A stretch of DNA of 64,000 bases from Eutrema japonicum (lineage: Eukaryota > Streptophyta > Magnoliopsida > Brassicales > Brassicaceae): positions 9,362,001 to 9,426,000 of the forward strand of contig BSQW01000004.1 in assembly GCA_030161315.1 (NCBI GenBank). Reading direction: 5' to 3'. A program made the translations under genes and the position numbers. Numbering within the stretch: position 1 is the first letter of the stretch; the number at the start of each line of letters is the position of its first letter. The notes beneath the pieces are model-generated. The model was not told the origin of the DNA. It saw only the letters and a list, made by a program, of their open reading frames with translations, and did not search any database. Below, piece after piece: positions 47,940-59,000 of this stretch.

Positions 47940-49230
47940 TGGTGTAAGCCTCGGTGGTGAGGACTTAACCGGGATAGTCGTGGGACGAAAGGTAGGCGGT
48001 CGCCTTGCCCTTTGGCCGATTGATGGTCGATGGTGAAGTTGACTTGACACGATGGCGATCGCTTCTCTCGTGTGGAGTCGGTGAGTGGGCTGTTGGTGGA
48101 ACGAATACACGACACAGAGGTGATGATGAAGTCTCTGATACGGTGCAGGCTTGATCTTGGTCGAATCCACGAACAAGAACAAGAAGAAGAGAAATCGCTT
48201 CTCTCGGACACTTAGAAGAAAGTGCGGCTATTTTATTGATCAAGGTAAAAAGTTGTGTCTACAATGCTGCGTGTGGGACCTTATTAATAGTCCTTCAGCC
48301 TGAACCTTCTAGGGTTCTCGTAAAAACAGCAAGCAAAGACTCAAAACAACAGGACGTTTAAAATAAAACTACAAGAAGCAAAAGACTCTAAAAATAACAT
48401 AAACTCATCGTTTTATTAAAGCAAAATAAGGAAAGTAGGGCCGCGACTTCTAAACTCTTGTGTTGGTGTCGTTTTGGAGAGCTCTTTAATCATTGTCGAA
48501 GCTTGAAGTCCCTGCAATAACAGTGTATAATGTAAACAGCTTACATTGAGGTGAAGTGGCCGGTGTTGGCGCATGAGGCGTCTTGGAAGGCGACTCGGGT
48601 CTTGGTGCGTCTTGGATGTGCAGCAGCTTGGTGAAGTCTTCTAGGAGATCTTCTTGGTTGTAGGAGTCATCCTCTTCAAGTTCCGACAGCTCCTTAACTT
48701 CAACGCTTTCTTTGGCCCGTTGTTGGCCCTTACCGGCTAGGTGGCTTGTGTGTGAAGCAGCTGATTGTTCTGCATCACTAGTAGGGAAACTACTCGACCT
48801 GTTAGCTTTAGAATATCCACTTTGTCGAGAGAACTTACCTCCCTCAGTGCTGATCAGATCGTCTGGACGGTCGTATGCGCTTGTCTCCTTTGCTTCGGCT
48901 AAAACCGTATCCGGATAAGGTCCTTCGGCTAAAATAGATTCTGGGCCTGTATGACTAAAACCACTAGACCGGTTAGTCTTAAAATAGTCACTTGGGTGTG
49001 AGAACTTACATCCCTCAGTAGAGATCAAGTCGTTAGGTCGGTCATTCTGCAAGTGATTTCTTCTTTCGGCTAAACCTCCAAACGGGTCGCCTGGTCCGGG
49101 TGAGTTGACGAACGCCTGTATGGCCGTTCCGAATCTTCTTCTGAGCTGTTTGGCCTTGGAACGTGTCATGGGACCGTCTGGTACGATGGGCATCACAGTT
49201 GGGTCGGTTCTAGAGCCGATGTCCTCATCA
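47940..49230 (-). repeat. 3' LTR of the outer gypsy element
   Basis: 1,291 bp, same ends and length as the 5' LTR. The last 248 or so codons of pol (49230 to 48486) lie within it. The non-coding remainder (48485-47940) carries the transcription and polyadenylation regions. Confidence 0.93.
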
Positions 49231-49247
49231 TTCCCTCCCTCTTCAAG
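49231..49247 (-). other. Polypurine tract of the outer gypsy element
   Basis: CTTGAAGAGGGAGGGAA (minus strand) abuts the 3' LTR start TGATGAGG. It lies inside the pol reading frame, where it encodes Leu-Glu-Glu-Gly-Gly-Asn, so plus-strand priming and coding overlap. Confidence 0.85.
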
Positions 49248-49445
49248 AGGTTTTGTCCACAAAACTGGATCTCCTGTATCAAAAGAAGATAAATCAGCAA
49301 CATTGAATGTATGTGAGATGTTCAACTCACCTGGCAGCTCTAGTTGGTAAGCATTGTCGTTGATTTTGGCTAGAACTTTGAATGGGCCGTCGCCTCTTGG
49401 CGCGAGCTTGGACGCGCGCTTGTCCGCGAATCTTTCTTTGGTCAT

Positions 49446-50614
49446 TGATATGCTCAATTTAATACCCTAAAGTACTAAAGCAGTTGTAATAGTATAGCTA
49501 GGGGTCGAACCACATAAGACTCACAGAAACGCACAATAGATTATGAAGTGTCGAATTACGCTAAGCCAAACAGTTGTAATTAAAAGCAGTGCAGAAATTA
49601 AAGGAGTTGTAAATCAATTGAGAAATATAGGCTCAGGGTTTTTCTCAGGAAATCAGTGAATGCAGACTAACTAACTAACAGGATTCAGATTTAGCGCAGT
49701 TCTTGAACTCAAATCACTAAAATATAGCTAACCAACTCTCGTTGCGAAAACTATCTAAATCTAAATCCTAGGAATTCCAAATCTCTTTGCGAATCCTAAA
49801 TTCTAAATCAGCTTTAATATCAGGTTTGATATGTTCACAAATCAATTAAACCAAATCTCTTTGCGAATAATCAATTTGCTCACCTAGGTTCTATCAGGTA
49901 ATTAATCGCACTCTCGTGCCTAATCAATTATCCTAAGATCTAAGTTCCAGATTCGTCAACCTAGAATTAGCTATGAACACAACCTAAGGTGAAGAACTAA
50001 TTCAGATGGTGAATCCTAAACAGATAATTAACCTAGCATTCAAAGAAATCCTTTATGAGAAAACCCTAAACCTAAAGTGGATCTACTCAGACATGGCAAT
50101 TGAATCAAAAGACATGTTTGAATAAATCATCAATAGAATAGAAAGAAGGGTTTAGAGATCTGATCTCGGACGAAGGGAGATTCAGACTTGTCTCTCTAAA
50201 ACCAAAGTAAAATCAAACTCAGAAAATAAAAGCCTAAAAAGACCTCAAAAGGCATAGCCTAAACAATGGCTGTAAAATCCTATTTATAACCTAAATCACG
50301 ATTTGGGGTCGTCTTGTAATTATCAAAGACTTCTGGGCGCTTTTGCAATTCCTCAAGTCTTGGAAAACTCGCGGGTCGTGTCTTGCTGCGCTGAGTGTCG
50401 ATCGATACCAAGGGGTATCGATCGATGCTCGACGTGAATTCAGGTTTTCAGCGACACGATCTTTAGCTCTGCTACAAACTGCTCCAGAAAGCTCCAAAAT
50501 GCTCCAAACGTACCTAAACCTGTAAAAGACTCTAAAAGACTCCAAAATACTATAAAGACTCTATAAAAAGGACTTATATCATGGCTTAAATAGGGTAAAA
50601 ACCATGATATATCA
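49446..50614 (-). repeat. 3' LTR of the inner element
   Basis: 1,169 bp, matching the 5' LTR in length and, by eye, in all but one base. Palindrome pair at 50396-50428. Confidence 0.92.
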
Positions 50615-50632
50615 ACTCCCCCAGACTTAGCC
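50615..50632 (-). other. Polypurine tract of the inner element
   Basis: GGCTAAGTCTGGGGGAGT (minus strand) directly precedes the 3' LTR start TGATATATC. Similar CTGGGGGAG words at about 50965 and 51626 could be decayed or secondary tracts. Confidence 0.8.
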
Positions 50633-51998
50633 TTTTGCTTGCCCTCAAGCAAATAGAAGACTAAACCAGAAAAAGAGGTTTGAAAACGTAGAGACTCACC
50701 TGTTCCTGAACCATCGAAAAGACCCTTTTCCCAAGTACCCAAATGTCACCTGATCAGCTTTCGATCTAACCACCATGTACTTCTCCGTAGACATTTGCAG
50801 CTTTTCCAGACTCCACACAAAATCCCACAGCATTGTTCAAGTAAAGCCCTCATCGCCAGTTTCATCTCTGCAGTTAATGTTCAAGAACCTTCTAGATTCT
50901 TTACCAGACAATATCATGACAAAGGAACCACCCCTTTTCACACTTTTTGTATCAATTTCTCTCCCCCAGACTTATTTCTTATTATCTTCTTATTATTTTT
51001 TTTCTTTTCTTTTCAGCTTTGCATATACATATCAAGGTATGAGACGCGAGTACTGATGGTGTTTGCCACCAAATCCCCGGTTCTTCCCTCTCAATGTATC
51101 AAAGGATGTAGGCGAATAATGGCATCATAGGAAAATCCTAGCCTCGCTTCCAATCCTTTGTGTGATCATCCCCTCTTAAGTAGAATAATGGGATCGCTGG
51201 AAATTTTCCTAACCCTCTACTCAGAAGAAAATCATTTCAATCTTTTATGCTCTTAATCTATCAACTTATTTCAGGGGAGAGAGATACCATAATTCTAAAC
51301 ACACGGGTTCCTTTATCAGATATGAATGATGAATCAAGCTCTATGAACACTAACCACATTGATGAAGTGCAAAAATTTGGCTCAGGCTTCAGAAGAACTC
51401 TGCTGGAAACATGGATGTTTTCTAGTCAACTGGTCAGTCTTTGGATTTTTCATTAGTCGATCTAGAACTGATCCTGTAACACTGTGCACTCAAAAACAAA
51501 ATCAAATCAATAGGTTCAAGCACAGGATCATAATCTCCAACAAATTTTGACTCAATAAAACAGTTTTGACTCGATAAAACGACTGACTCTAAGAAAAACA
51601 AACACAATGTCAGCAGACACCTCCCCCAGACTTGAACAACACTGTCCCCAGTGTTATCTAGCATAGAGTCAGTGAAATAGAGCAAAAGGATAGAAGAAAC
51701 GAAGAAAAACGAGAAATTACCGTACTGGAACACCGAGTGTCGATCGACACACAGCATGGTATCGATCGATACCATGCTTAGATCGACTTGGTGAACTTTT
51801 CATCCGCGATTGGTGTCGATCGATACCAGTGGGGTATCGATCGATGCTTATGCGATTTCGAGTTTTGCTCCTTGTTTATCCTGACTCAAATATAAAACGA
51901 ACGAAAATAAAAAGAAAACCGAATCAAAAACAGACTCACCAGTGGGTTGCCTCCCACCAAGCGCTCGTTTAACGTCAATAGCTTGACTGTAACGCCCT
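50633..51998 (-). other. Untranslated 3' region of the inner element
   Basis: About 1.37 kb between the gag-protease stop and the polypurine tract. It has no pol similarity in any frame; the open frames are short and unlike retroelement proteins. It contains two palindrome pairs (51737-51777, 51811-51848) and several CCCCCAGACTT words similar to the polypurine tract. It occupies the place where RT-RH-IN would be in an autonomous relative. Confidence 0.7.
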
Positions 51999-54707
51999 TC
52001 AGGCTGGATAAGAATGAGAGCTTGCATCAAAACAGGCTCCATCACTTGACATTACTAGCTTCAGCGTTCTGCTTAGCATGCTGTCCACAAACTCCTGCCC
52101 TTTCTCTTTCAGCTCAGAAGTGAGAAGGACTCTGGCCTTGGAGAATGGTTTCAAGGCTCCCTTGCATTTGACCTTGTAATCAATCGAATTCCCATCACAC
52201 TTCTGAGGAATCAAAGTGACATGGGGATTCTCGACCTTTTTGTTCTTGGCCTTCTTCTTCTTTGTTGCCTTAGTCTTCTTCTTGGGGATGTTGGGCGGTT
52301 CAGCTGGAACGTCTGTGACGGTAGGCTCATCAGGAGGCTCTTCCAGAAGATCAATTGCTAGCGACTCTCCTGTGATAACCTTGATGCTAGAGGCACGTGT
52401 GGGAATACTCCTAGGTGGAATGACATCATAGTAGACATCACCGTCAATGTAAGAGAAAGATAGTCTCTTATTAGGTGTGTCTATGATCGCGCCTGCAGTA
52501 GCCATGAACGGTCGTCCCAGGAGTATAGGCATACGAGATATCGCACCCATCTCCACAACCTGAAAATCAGAAGGCACTAGACAGTCTCCTACTTGGACTA
52601 GCAAACCAGCGATTTCACCATATGGAAGTGAGGTGGAATCGTTTGCAAACGTGATAGATGTCTTAGGAGATAGAATAGTAGCCCCCAACTGCTCTGCAAT
52701 TGCCTTTGAGATGACATTGACACTAGCCCCTGAGTCGACAAGAGACTCTTTGAAATTAACTCCTGAGATGGAGCATGGAACTGCGAATTTCCCTGGGTCT
52801 TCCCTCTGTGTCAATTTCCGCGGTTGTAGTGAATTGCGAACTCTTTCTCCTATCACCTCACGTGATTTCTTGGCTTCTGGTTCTTTCTGCGAGGGGTATC
52901 GATCGATACCAGGTAGGGTATCGATCGACGCCATGCGATTTGAATCGTTTCTGACAGGTACATCTTCATCAGAAGGAAGCTCCACGTTCGGGTTATCCAG
53001 CATATACTGTAGTCTAGCAATCTCCCATTCCTCCCTTGTCAGCTTAGGAACCATAGGATAAGGCATCCTGGTTACATACACTCGTTCTGCAACGACCTTA
53101 GGCACCACAGTCGAAGTTTCAACTGTTTCCTCAGAAATCGCCTTAGTATCGACCGATACCAATGGGGTATCGATCGATACACGGGTGATTGAATCCATTC
53201 TAGCAGACGTCTGGGCTGGTATCGATCGATACTGGGGAGTATCGATCGATGCTTGTGCGATTTCAGGAATGGCTTCGAGATTTTCTGCACGTAAGCTGAT
53301 GGCATTGACGTGTGCATTGTGTGATTGAACCGCCTTTCCCTTGGAATTTGCTGCAGTCTGAGCTACTTGCGTCTCCAGCATCCTGTGGCTCGTCTTTAGA
53401 GCTTCGATCCTTCCACTCAAATCGGTGTACAAATCATCCATCTTACCATTGAAGGTGACCGTCATCTTCTCCTGCCCTTGAACCAGGTGTTCAAGCATAG
53501 CCTCAATCTTACTCTCAGGAGTTTTGGGTGCTGGGGATTGGTACCCTCCTTGCTGAGCATTGTTGGTGAAGTTTCGATTGGAGTTGTATCCGAATCGCTG
53601 ACCCTGAAAACCAGAACCACCAATGTAGTTAACATTTTCCACTTCATTCTCAGCAGCGAAATGGACGGCCTTTGTTGTCTTTCCCAGCAGAAGACTGTGC
53701 ATAGAATCCAGCTGAGCCTTTACTTCAGCGATCTGCGACCCATCCATGTTACCAGCCAGCCTCTTGCGCTCGAAATCTGCGCTCTTGGTGCTACTACTAG
53801 AGGCAAAGTTCTCAATCAACACAATAGCATCCTCAGGATATCTGGTGTTGAAATTACCATTGCTCGAAGAGTCCAGACCCATCTGATATCTCCAATCTAC
53901 TCCTCTGAAGAAGATACCCAGCAGCTGCACATCAGAGTATCCATGATGTGGACAATCTCTCTGGTATGATCTGAATCTTGTCCAAGCAGCCTTGAACGCC
54001 TCAGTAGGTCCTTGAGAAAATTGGGAGATTTTATTTCTCAGATCTTCAGATCTTCCATCATCGTAGAAGTTAATCAGGAAGGCTCTCTTGGTGTCCTCCC
54101 AATTAGTTAGCGATCCAGGAGATAGCTGCCTCAGCCAGTAAGTAGCTTCTCCACCTAGAGAGTAGGGGAAGAGCTTGCAGAAGAGATAGTCGTAGGACAC
54201 TCCATTGCTCTTAATGCTAGTGACCAAGTCCTCGAACCTCTCTACATGGTCCATTGGATGTTCATGAGGAAGACCATGAAAGAGATGCTGTCCCACTAGA
54301 GTGAAGTAAGCAGGCTTCAGCTCAAAGTCATTCCTCTCAAACGCAGGAGGACGAATTGCTGAACGATTGGCGAAAAACTGGTCGGGCCTGTTGAATTCAC
54401 CAATCGTCCTTCCACGATTAACCACAGCATTCCCTGCGTTGGCGCGCCCAGCTGGCGCGACAATCTCAACAACCGCAGCAGGGACAACGATGTTACCAGC
54501 TTCATCAAGTCGCTGCCCTCTCTCATTACACACGTGACCCTCTTGGTCTCTCAGAATTCCAGCTTCATCAGCTCTTAAAACCACTGGGTTGTTCATCCCT
54601 GATGTTTGCTTGGTCTTTCTGTTTGTGCGTTCCACAAGCGCTAGCTGTTCCAGTGATAGTCCAACTAGCTGAGTGCTCTTGTTGCTCCTGGTTTCACGAA
54701 CAGGCAT
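51999..54707 (-). CDS. Retrotransposon gag-protease protein (inner element)
   Basis: 902 residues with no break. The capsid-like retrotransposon gag domain lies at about 120-300 (ATYWLRQLSPGSLTNWEDTK, SQGPTEAFKAAWTRFRSYQ). A Gln/Asn-rich middle follows, then an aspartic protease with LVDSGASVNV near 652-661 and the ILLGRPF word near 722-730. After it comes a Lys-rich basic run (KKKTKATKKKKAKNKK, near 810) and a short C-terminal domain. Three palindrome pairs fall inside the frame and are translated as SIDTP-YRSIP-like words near 485-520 and SIDTLPGIDRYP near 590-605. Gag would form the particle; polymerase must come from a relative. Confidence 0.92.
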   Translation of the reverse strand: MPVRETRSNKSTQLVGLSLEQLALVERTNRKTKQTSGMNNPVVLRADEAGILRDQEGHVCNERGQRLDEAGNIVVPAAVVEIVAPAGRANAGNAVVNRGRTIGEFNRPDQFFANRSAIRPPAFERNDFELKPAYFTLVGQHLFHGLPHEHPMDHVERFEDLVTSIKSNGVSYDYLFCKLFPYSLGGEATYWLRQLSPGSLTNWEDTKRAFLINFYDDGRSEDLRNKISQFSQGPTEAFKAAWTRFRSYQRDCPHHGYSDVQLLGIFFRGVDWRYQMGLDSSSNGNFNTRYPEDAIVLIENFASSSSTKSADFERKRLAGNMDGSQIAEVKAQLDSMHSLLLGKTTKAVHFAAENEVENVNYIGGSGFQGQRFGYNSNRNFTNNAQQGGYQSPAPKTPESKIEAMLEHLVQGQEKMTVTFNGKMDDLYTDLSGRIEALKTSHRMLETQVAQTAANSKGKAVQSHNAHVNAISLRAENLEAIPEIAQASIDTPQYRSIPAQTSARMDSITRVSIDTPLVSVDTKAISEETVETSTVVPKVVAERVYVTRMPYPMVPKLTREEWEIARLQYMLDNPNVELPSDEDVPVRNDSNRMASIDTLPGIDRYPSQKEPEAKKSREVIGERVRNSLQPRKLTQREDPGKFAVPCSISGVNFKESLVDSGASVNVISKAIAEQLGATILSPKTSITFANDSTSLPYGEIAGLLVQVGDCLVPSDFQVVEMGAISRMPILLGRPFMATAGAIIDTPNKRLSFSYIDGDVYYDVIPPRSIPTRASSIKVITGESLAIDLLEEPPDEPTVTDVPAEPPNIPKKKTKATKKKKAKNKKVENPHVTLIPQKCDGNSIDYKVKCKGALKPFSKARVLLTSELKEKGQEFVDSMLSRTLKLVMSSDGACFDASSHSYPA

Positions 54708-54903
54708 ACACCTGCAAACAAAACACTAGGCAAAGCACGTAAGTAACCAGAAAAAAAAAATACGTTGAGTATCGATCGATACCAAGTGGTGTCGACCGAT
54801 ACCAACAAAAGAAGACGACGAGTATCGACCGATACTACAGAGTATCGATCGATACCGTCGAACTTAGTCGAAATTCTAAACTAAAATCTAATGGCGAAAT
54901 TGA

Positions 54904-54923
54904 GTCCCCGGCAACGGCGCCAA
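54904..54923 (-). other. Primer-binding site of the inner element (tRNA-Asp type)
   Basis: TGGCGCCGTTGCCGGGGAC on the minus strand, four bases after the LTR. This is the primer site typical of Athila-like elements, complementary to Asp-tRNA. The rest of the leader (54708-54903) holds two palindrome pairs. Confidence 0.88.
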
Positions 54924-54926
54924 AAT

Positions 54927-56095
54927 TGATATGCTCAATTTAATACCCTAAAGTACTAAAGCAGTTGTAATAGTATAGCTAGGGGTCGAACCACAGAAGA
55001 CTCACAGAAACGCACAATAGATTATGAAGTGTCGAATTACGCTAAGCCAAACAGTTGTAATTAAAAGCAGTGCAGAAATTAAAGGAGTTGTAAATCAATT
55101 GAGAAATATAGGCTCAGGGTTTTTCTCAGGAAATCAGTGAATGCAGACTAACTAACTAACAGGATTCAGATTTAGCGCAGTTCTTGAACTCAAATCACTA
55201 AAATATAGCTAACCAACTCTCGTTGCGAAAACTATCTAAATCTAAATCCTAGGAATTCCAAATCTCTTTGCGAATCCTAAATTCTAAATCAGCTTTAATA
55301 TCAGGTTTGATATGTTCACAAATCAATTAAACCAAATCTCTTTGCGAATAATCAATTTGCTCACCTAGGTTCTATCAGGTAATTAATCGCACTCTCGTGC
55401 CTAATCAATTATCCTAAGATCTAAGTTCCAGATTCGTCAACCTAGAATTAGCTATGAACACAACCTAAGGTGAAGAACTAATTCAGATGGTGAATCCTAA
55501 ACAGATAATTAACCTAGCATTCAAAGAAATCCTTTATGAGAAAACCCTAAACCTAAAGTGGATCTACTCAGACATGGCAATTGAATCAAAAGACATGTTT
55601 GAATAAATCATCAATAGAATAGAAAGAAGGGTTTAGAGATCTGATCTCGGACGAAGGGAGATTCAGACTTGTCTCTCTAAAACCAAAGTAAAATCAAACT
55701 CAGAAAATAAAAGCCTAAAAAGACCTCAAAAGGCATAGCCTAAACAATGGCTGTAAAATCCTATTTATAACCTAAATCACGATTTGGGGTCGTCTTGTAA
55801 TTATCAAAGACTTCTGGGCGCTTTTGCAATTCCTCAAGTCTTGGAAAACTCGCGGGTCGTGTCTTGCTGCGCTGAGTGTCGATCGATACCAAGGGGTATC
55901 GATCGATGCTCGACGTGAATTCAGGTTTTCAGCGACACGATCTTTAGCTCTGCTACAAACTGCTCCAGAAAGCTCCAAAATGCTCCAAACGTACCTAAAC
56001 CTGTAAAAGACTCTAAAAGACTCCAAAATACTATAAAGACTCTATAAAAAGGACTTATATCATGGCTTAAATAGGGTAAAAACCATGATATATCA
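54927..56095 (-). repeat. 5' LTR of the inner element
   Basis: 1,169 bp. It carries a TATA-like TATAAATAGG on the minus strand at about 55763-55772, probably the start-site box for the genomic transcript. One palindrome pair lies at 55877-55909. Confidence 0.9.
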
Positions 56096-59000
56096 GTCAT
56101 GTGTAGCCAGACCCAATCTCCTGGTTCGAATGTGATCTCCTTCCTGCCTTTGTCATGGCTCTTCTTGTACCCTTCGGTTTTCTTCTCGATATTGGCTTTG
56201 GCTTTCTCATGCAACTCTTTGATGAGCTCGGCACGTCTAAGCCCGTCTTGGTTAACCTGTTCTACTTGGGGAATTGGCACAAGATCTACTGGAGATAGAG
56301 GATTAATTCCATAAACAACTTCAAAAGGAGATAGCTTAGTGGCCGAATGAACAGCCCTATTATATGCAAATTCTATGAATGGAATGCAATCAAGCCATGT
56401 TTTCATGTTGTTACCAAGAGTGGCTCTAAGTAAAGAGCCAAGTGTACGGTTTACCACTTCCGTTTGTCCATCAGTTTGTGGGTGACACGTAGTAGAAAAC
56501 ACAAGCTTGGTCCCTAGCTTCTTCCACAAAGTCCTCCAAAAATGACTCAAAAATTTTGTGTCTCGGTCGGACACTATAGTTCTAGGAATTCCATGTAGGC
56601 GCACCACTTCCTTGAAGAACAAATTGGCAATGTTGGTCGCGTCATTTGTCTTGTCACACGGGATGAAGTGTGCCATCTTAGAGAACCGGTCCACAACAAC
56701 AAAGATGCAATCTTGATGTCGTATCTTGGGAAGTCCTAAAACAAAATCCATAGAAAGATCTACCCATGGGGCGTTAGGAATAGGTAAAGGAAGATAAAGA
56801 CCGTGAGGATGTGACCTGGATTTAGCCTTAAGGCATCGGATGCATCTAGCACAATATTTCTTCACGTCTTTCTTGAGGTGCGGCCAATAGAAATGGTCTT
56901 TGACTATGGCCAAAGTCTTGTCTACACCGAAGTGTCCCATTAGGCCTCCTCCATGTGCTTCACTAAGCACCAACTCTCTCATAGATCCCTGCGGAATACA
57001 CAAACGTTTACCTCTAAAAAGAAAATCATTTTGGAGATAGAATCGACCGTATATTCCTTTGCCGTGATTAGCGTAGCTCTCTTTGAAGTCAGGGTCATCT
57101 TTGTATAGTTCCTTGATGTGCTCAAATCCTAGCACTTTGGCCTCCATTGTTGAAATGAGAGCATGCCTTCTTGACAAGGCATCGGCTACCACATTTTCTT
57201 TGCCCTTTTTGTACTTGATGACGTATGGAAAGGTCTCCACAAATTCAAGCCACTTGGCATGTCTCCTCTTAAGTGCGGTCTGACCTCTCAAGTGCTTAAG
57301 AGTCTCATGGTCCGTATGAATGATGAATTCCTTGGACAGCAAGTAGTGTTGCCACGTCTCCAATGCCCGGACAAGAGCGTAGAGCTCCTTGTCATAAGTC
57401 GGATAGTTCAGCGTGGCTCCACTTAGTTTCTCACTAAAGAAGGCCACGGGTCTTTTCCTTTGATGCAGCACAGCTCCAATTCCTAAGCCGGATGCATCGC
57501 ACTCCACTTCGAACATTTCATCGAAATCCGGCAAAGCAAGAACCGGTGCTTGGGTAAGCCGGTCCTTGAGCTCGTTGAAGGCAGCTTCTTGAGCTGCTCC
57601 CCATGTGAATGGCACGTTCTTTTTGATCACAGCTGTGAGTGGGGCAGCAACAGTACTAAAATCCCTCACAAATCGTCGGTAAAAGCTTGCTAAGCCATGG
57701 AAGCTCCGAACGTGTCCGATAGATGTCGGTGTGGGCCAATCTTTTATGGCCTTGATCTTCTCCTCGTCCACTCGTAGGCCCTGTTCACTCACTACAAAGC
57801 CTAAGAAAACAAGTTCATTAGTACAAAATGTGCACTTCTTAAGGTTAGCATAAAGGCCTTCCTTGCGAAGTGATTTAAGCACTAGTTCTAAATGTTTGAG
57901 ATGATCTTGTAGGTTCTTACTATATATAAGTATGTCATCAAAATAGACCACTACAAATTTACTTATATAGGAACGAAGAACCTGGTTCATTAGTCGCATG
58001 AATGTGCTCGGCGCATTGGTCAAACCGAAAGGCATGACTAGCCACTCGTATAGGCCTTGTTTGGTCTTGAAGGCCGTTTTCCATTCATCTCCTTCTCGCA
58101 TCCTGACTTGGTGGTATCCACTTTTCAAATCTACCTTTGAGAAGATAGTAGAACCACTTAGCTCGTCAAGCATGTCGTCTAGGCGTGGGATAGGATGCCG
58201 GTACTTGATAGTAATATTGTTGATAGCTCGGCAATCTACACACATCCTCCAAGTGCCATCTTTCTTTGGCACTAGTAACACAGGGACAGCACATGGGCTT
58301 AAACTTTCTCTTATGTAGCCCTTGTCTAACAAGTCCCGGACTTGTTTCTCCAACTCCTTAGTCTCCTCGGGGTTCATACGGTAGGCGGCTTTATTGGGCA
58401 GGGCCGAGCCTGGCACAAGATCTATTTGGTGCTCTATTCCCCGTAGAGGGGGCAGGCCTGGTGGGTTCTCTTCGGGAAAGAGATCTCGGAATTTACTTAA
58501 CAAAGCGTCTACTTCCGGCGGCAAGACTAGTTCCCTGTTTTCTGTGCTTAGACATTCTTTAAACATCATTAGTAGTATAGTGCCTTCGGCACTCATAGCA
58601 CGGTTTAAATCACCAGCATTGATGTATAGATTAGTGACACTTACCTTGGTCTCCTTGCTCATTCTGGCTTGTAGCTCTTGTACTTCGGTCGGGCTTAAAG
58701 GGGCCAAATTGTGCCTTTTCTCCTTGTGCATGAAGGAGTAGAAATTGGTTCGGCCATTGTGAATGGCTGTACGGTCAAATTGCCACGGTCTCCCCAGCAG
58801 GAGGTGGCCAGCTTGCATAGGCACTACGTCACAAAGCACCTCGTCTTTGTATTTGCCGACGCTAAAAGGAACTTTCACTTGCTCCGTCACTTTGAGCTCC
58901 GTAGTGTCATTGAGCCATTGTAGCTTGTATGGCCTAGGATGCTTAGTCTTCTCCAAGCCTAACCTGTCTACCATAAACTTGCTTGCCACATTAGCACAAG

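Larger units (their letters stand above)
49446..56095 (-). mobile_element. Gag-protease-only LTR retrotransposon (inner element, Athila-like, non-autonomous)
   Basis: 6,650 bp inserted in the outer element's integrase region. LTRs of 1,169 bp lie at 49446-50614 and 54927-56095, TG...CA, with TSD GTCAT (49441-49445 and 56096-56100). A tRNA-Asp type PBS and a polypurine tract are present. The only coding region is gag-protease (51999-54707); no reverse transcriptase, RNase H or integrase is seen, so it must borrow them. The PBS type and gag sequence point to the Athila branch of Ty3/gypsy. By eye the LTRs differ at one base (at about 49516 versus 54997). Paired ATCGATCGAT palindromes recur along it (see findings). 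Confidence 0.94.

Noticed and set aside
48712..48918. Plus-strand frame repeated at 61696-61902
   Set aside because: Duplicated only because both lie in the two LTRs of the gypsy element, antisense to the pol tail.
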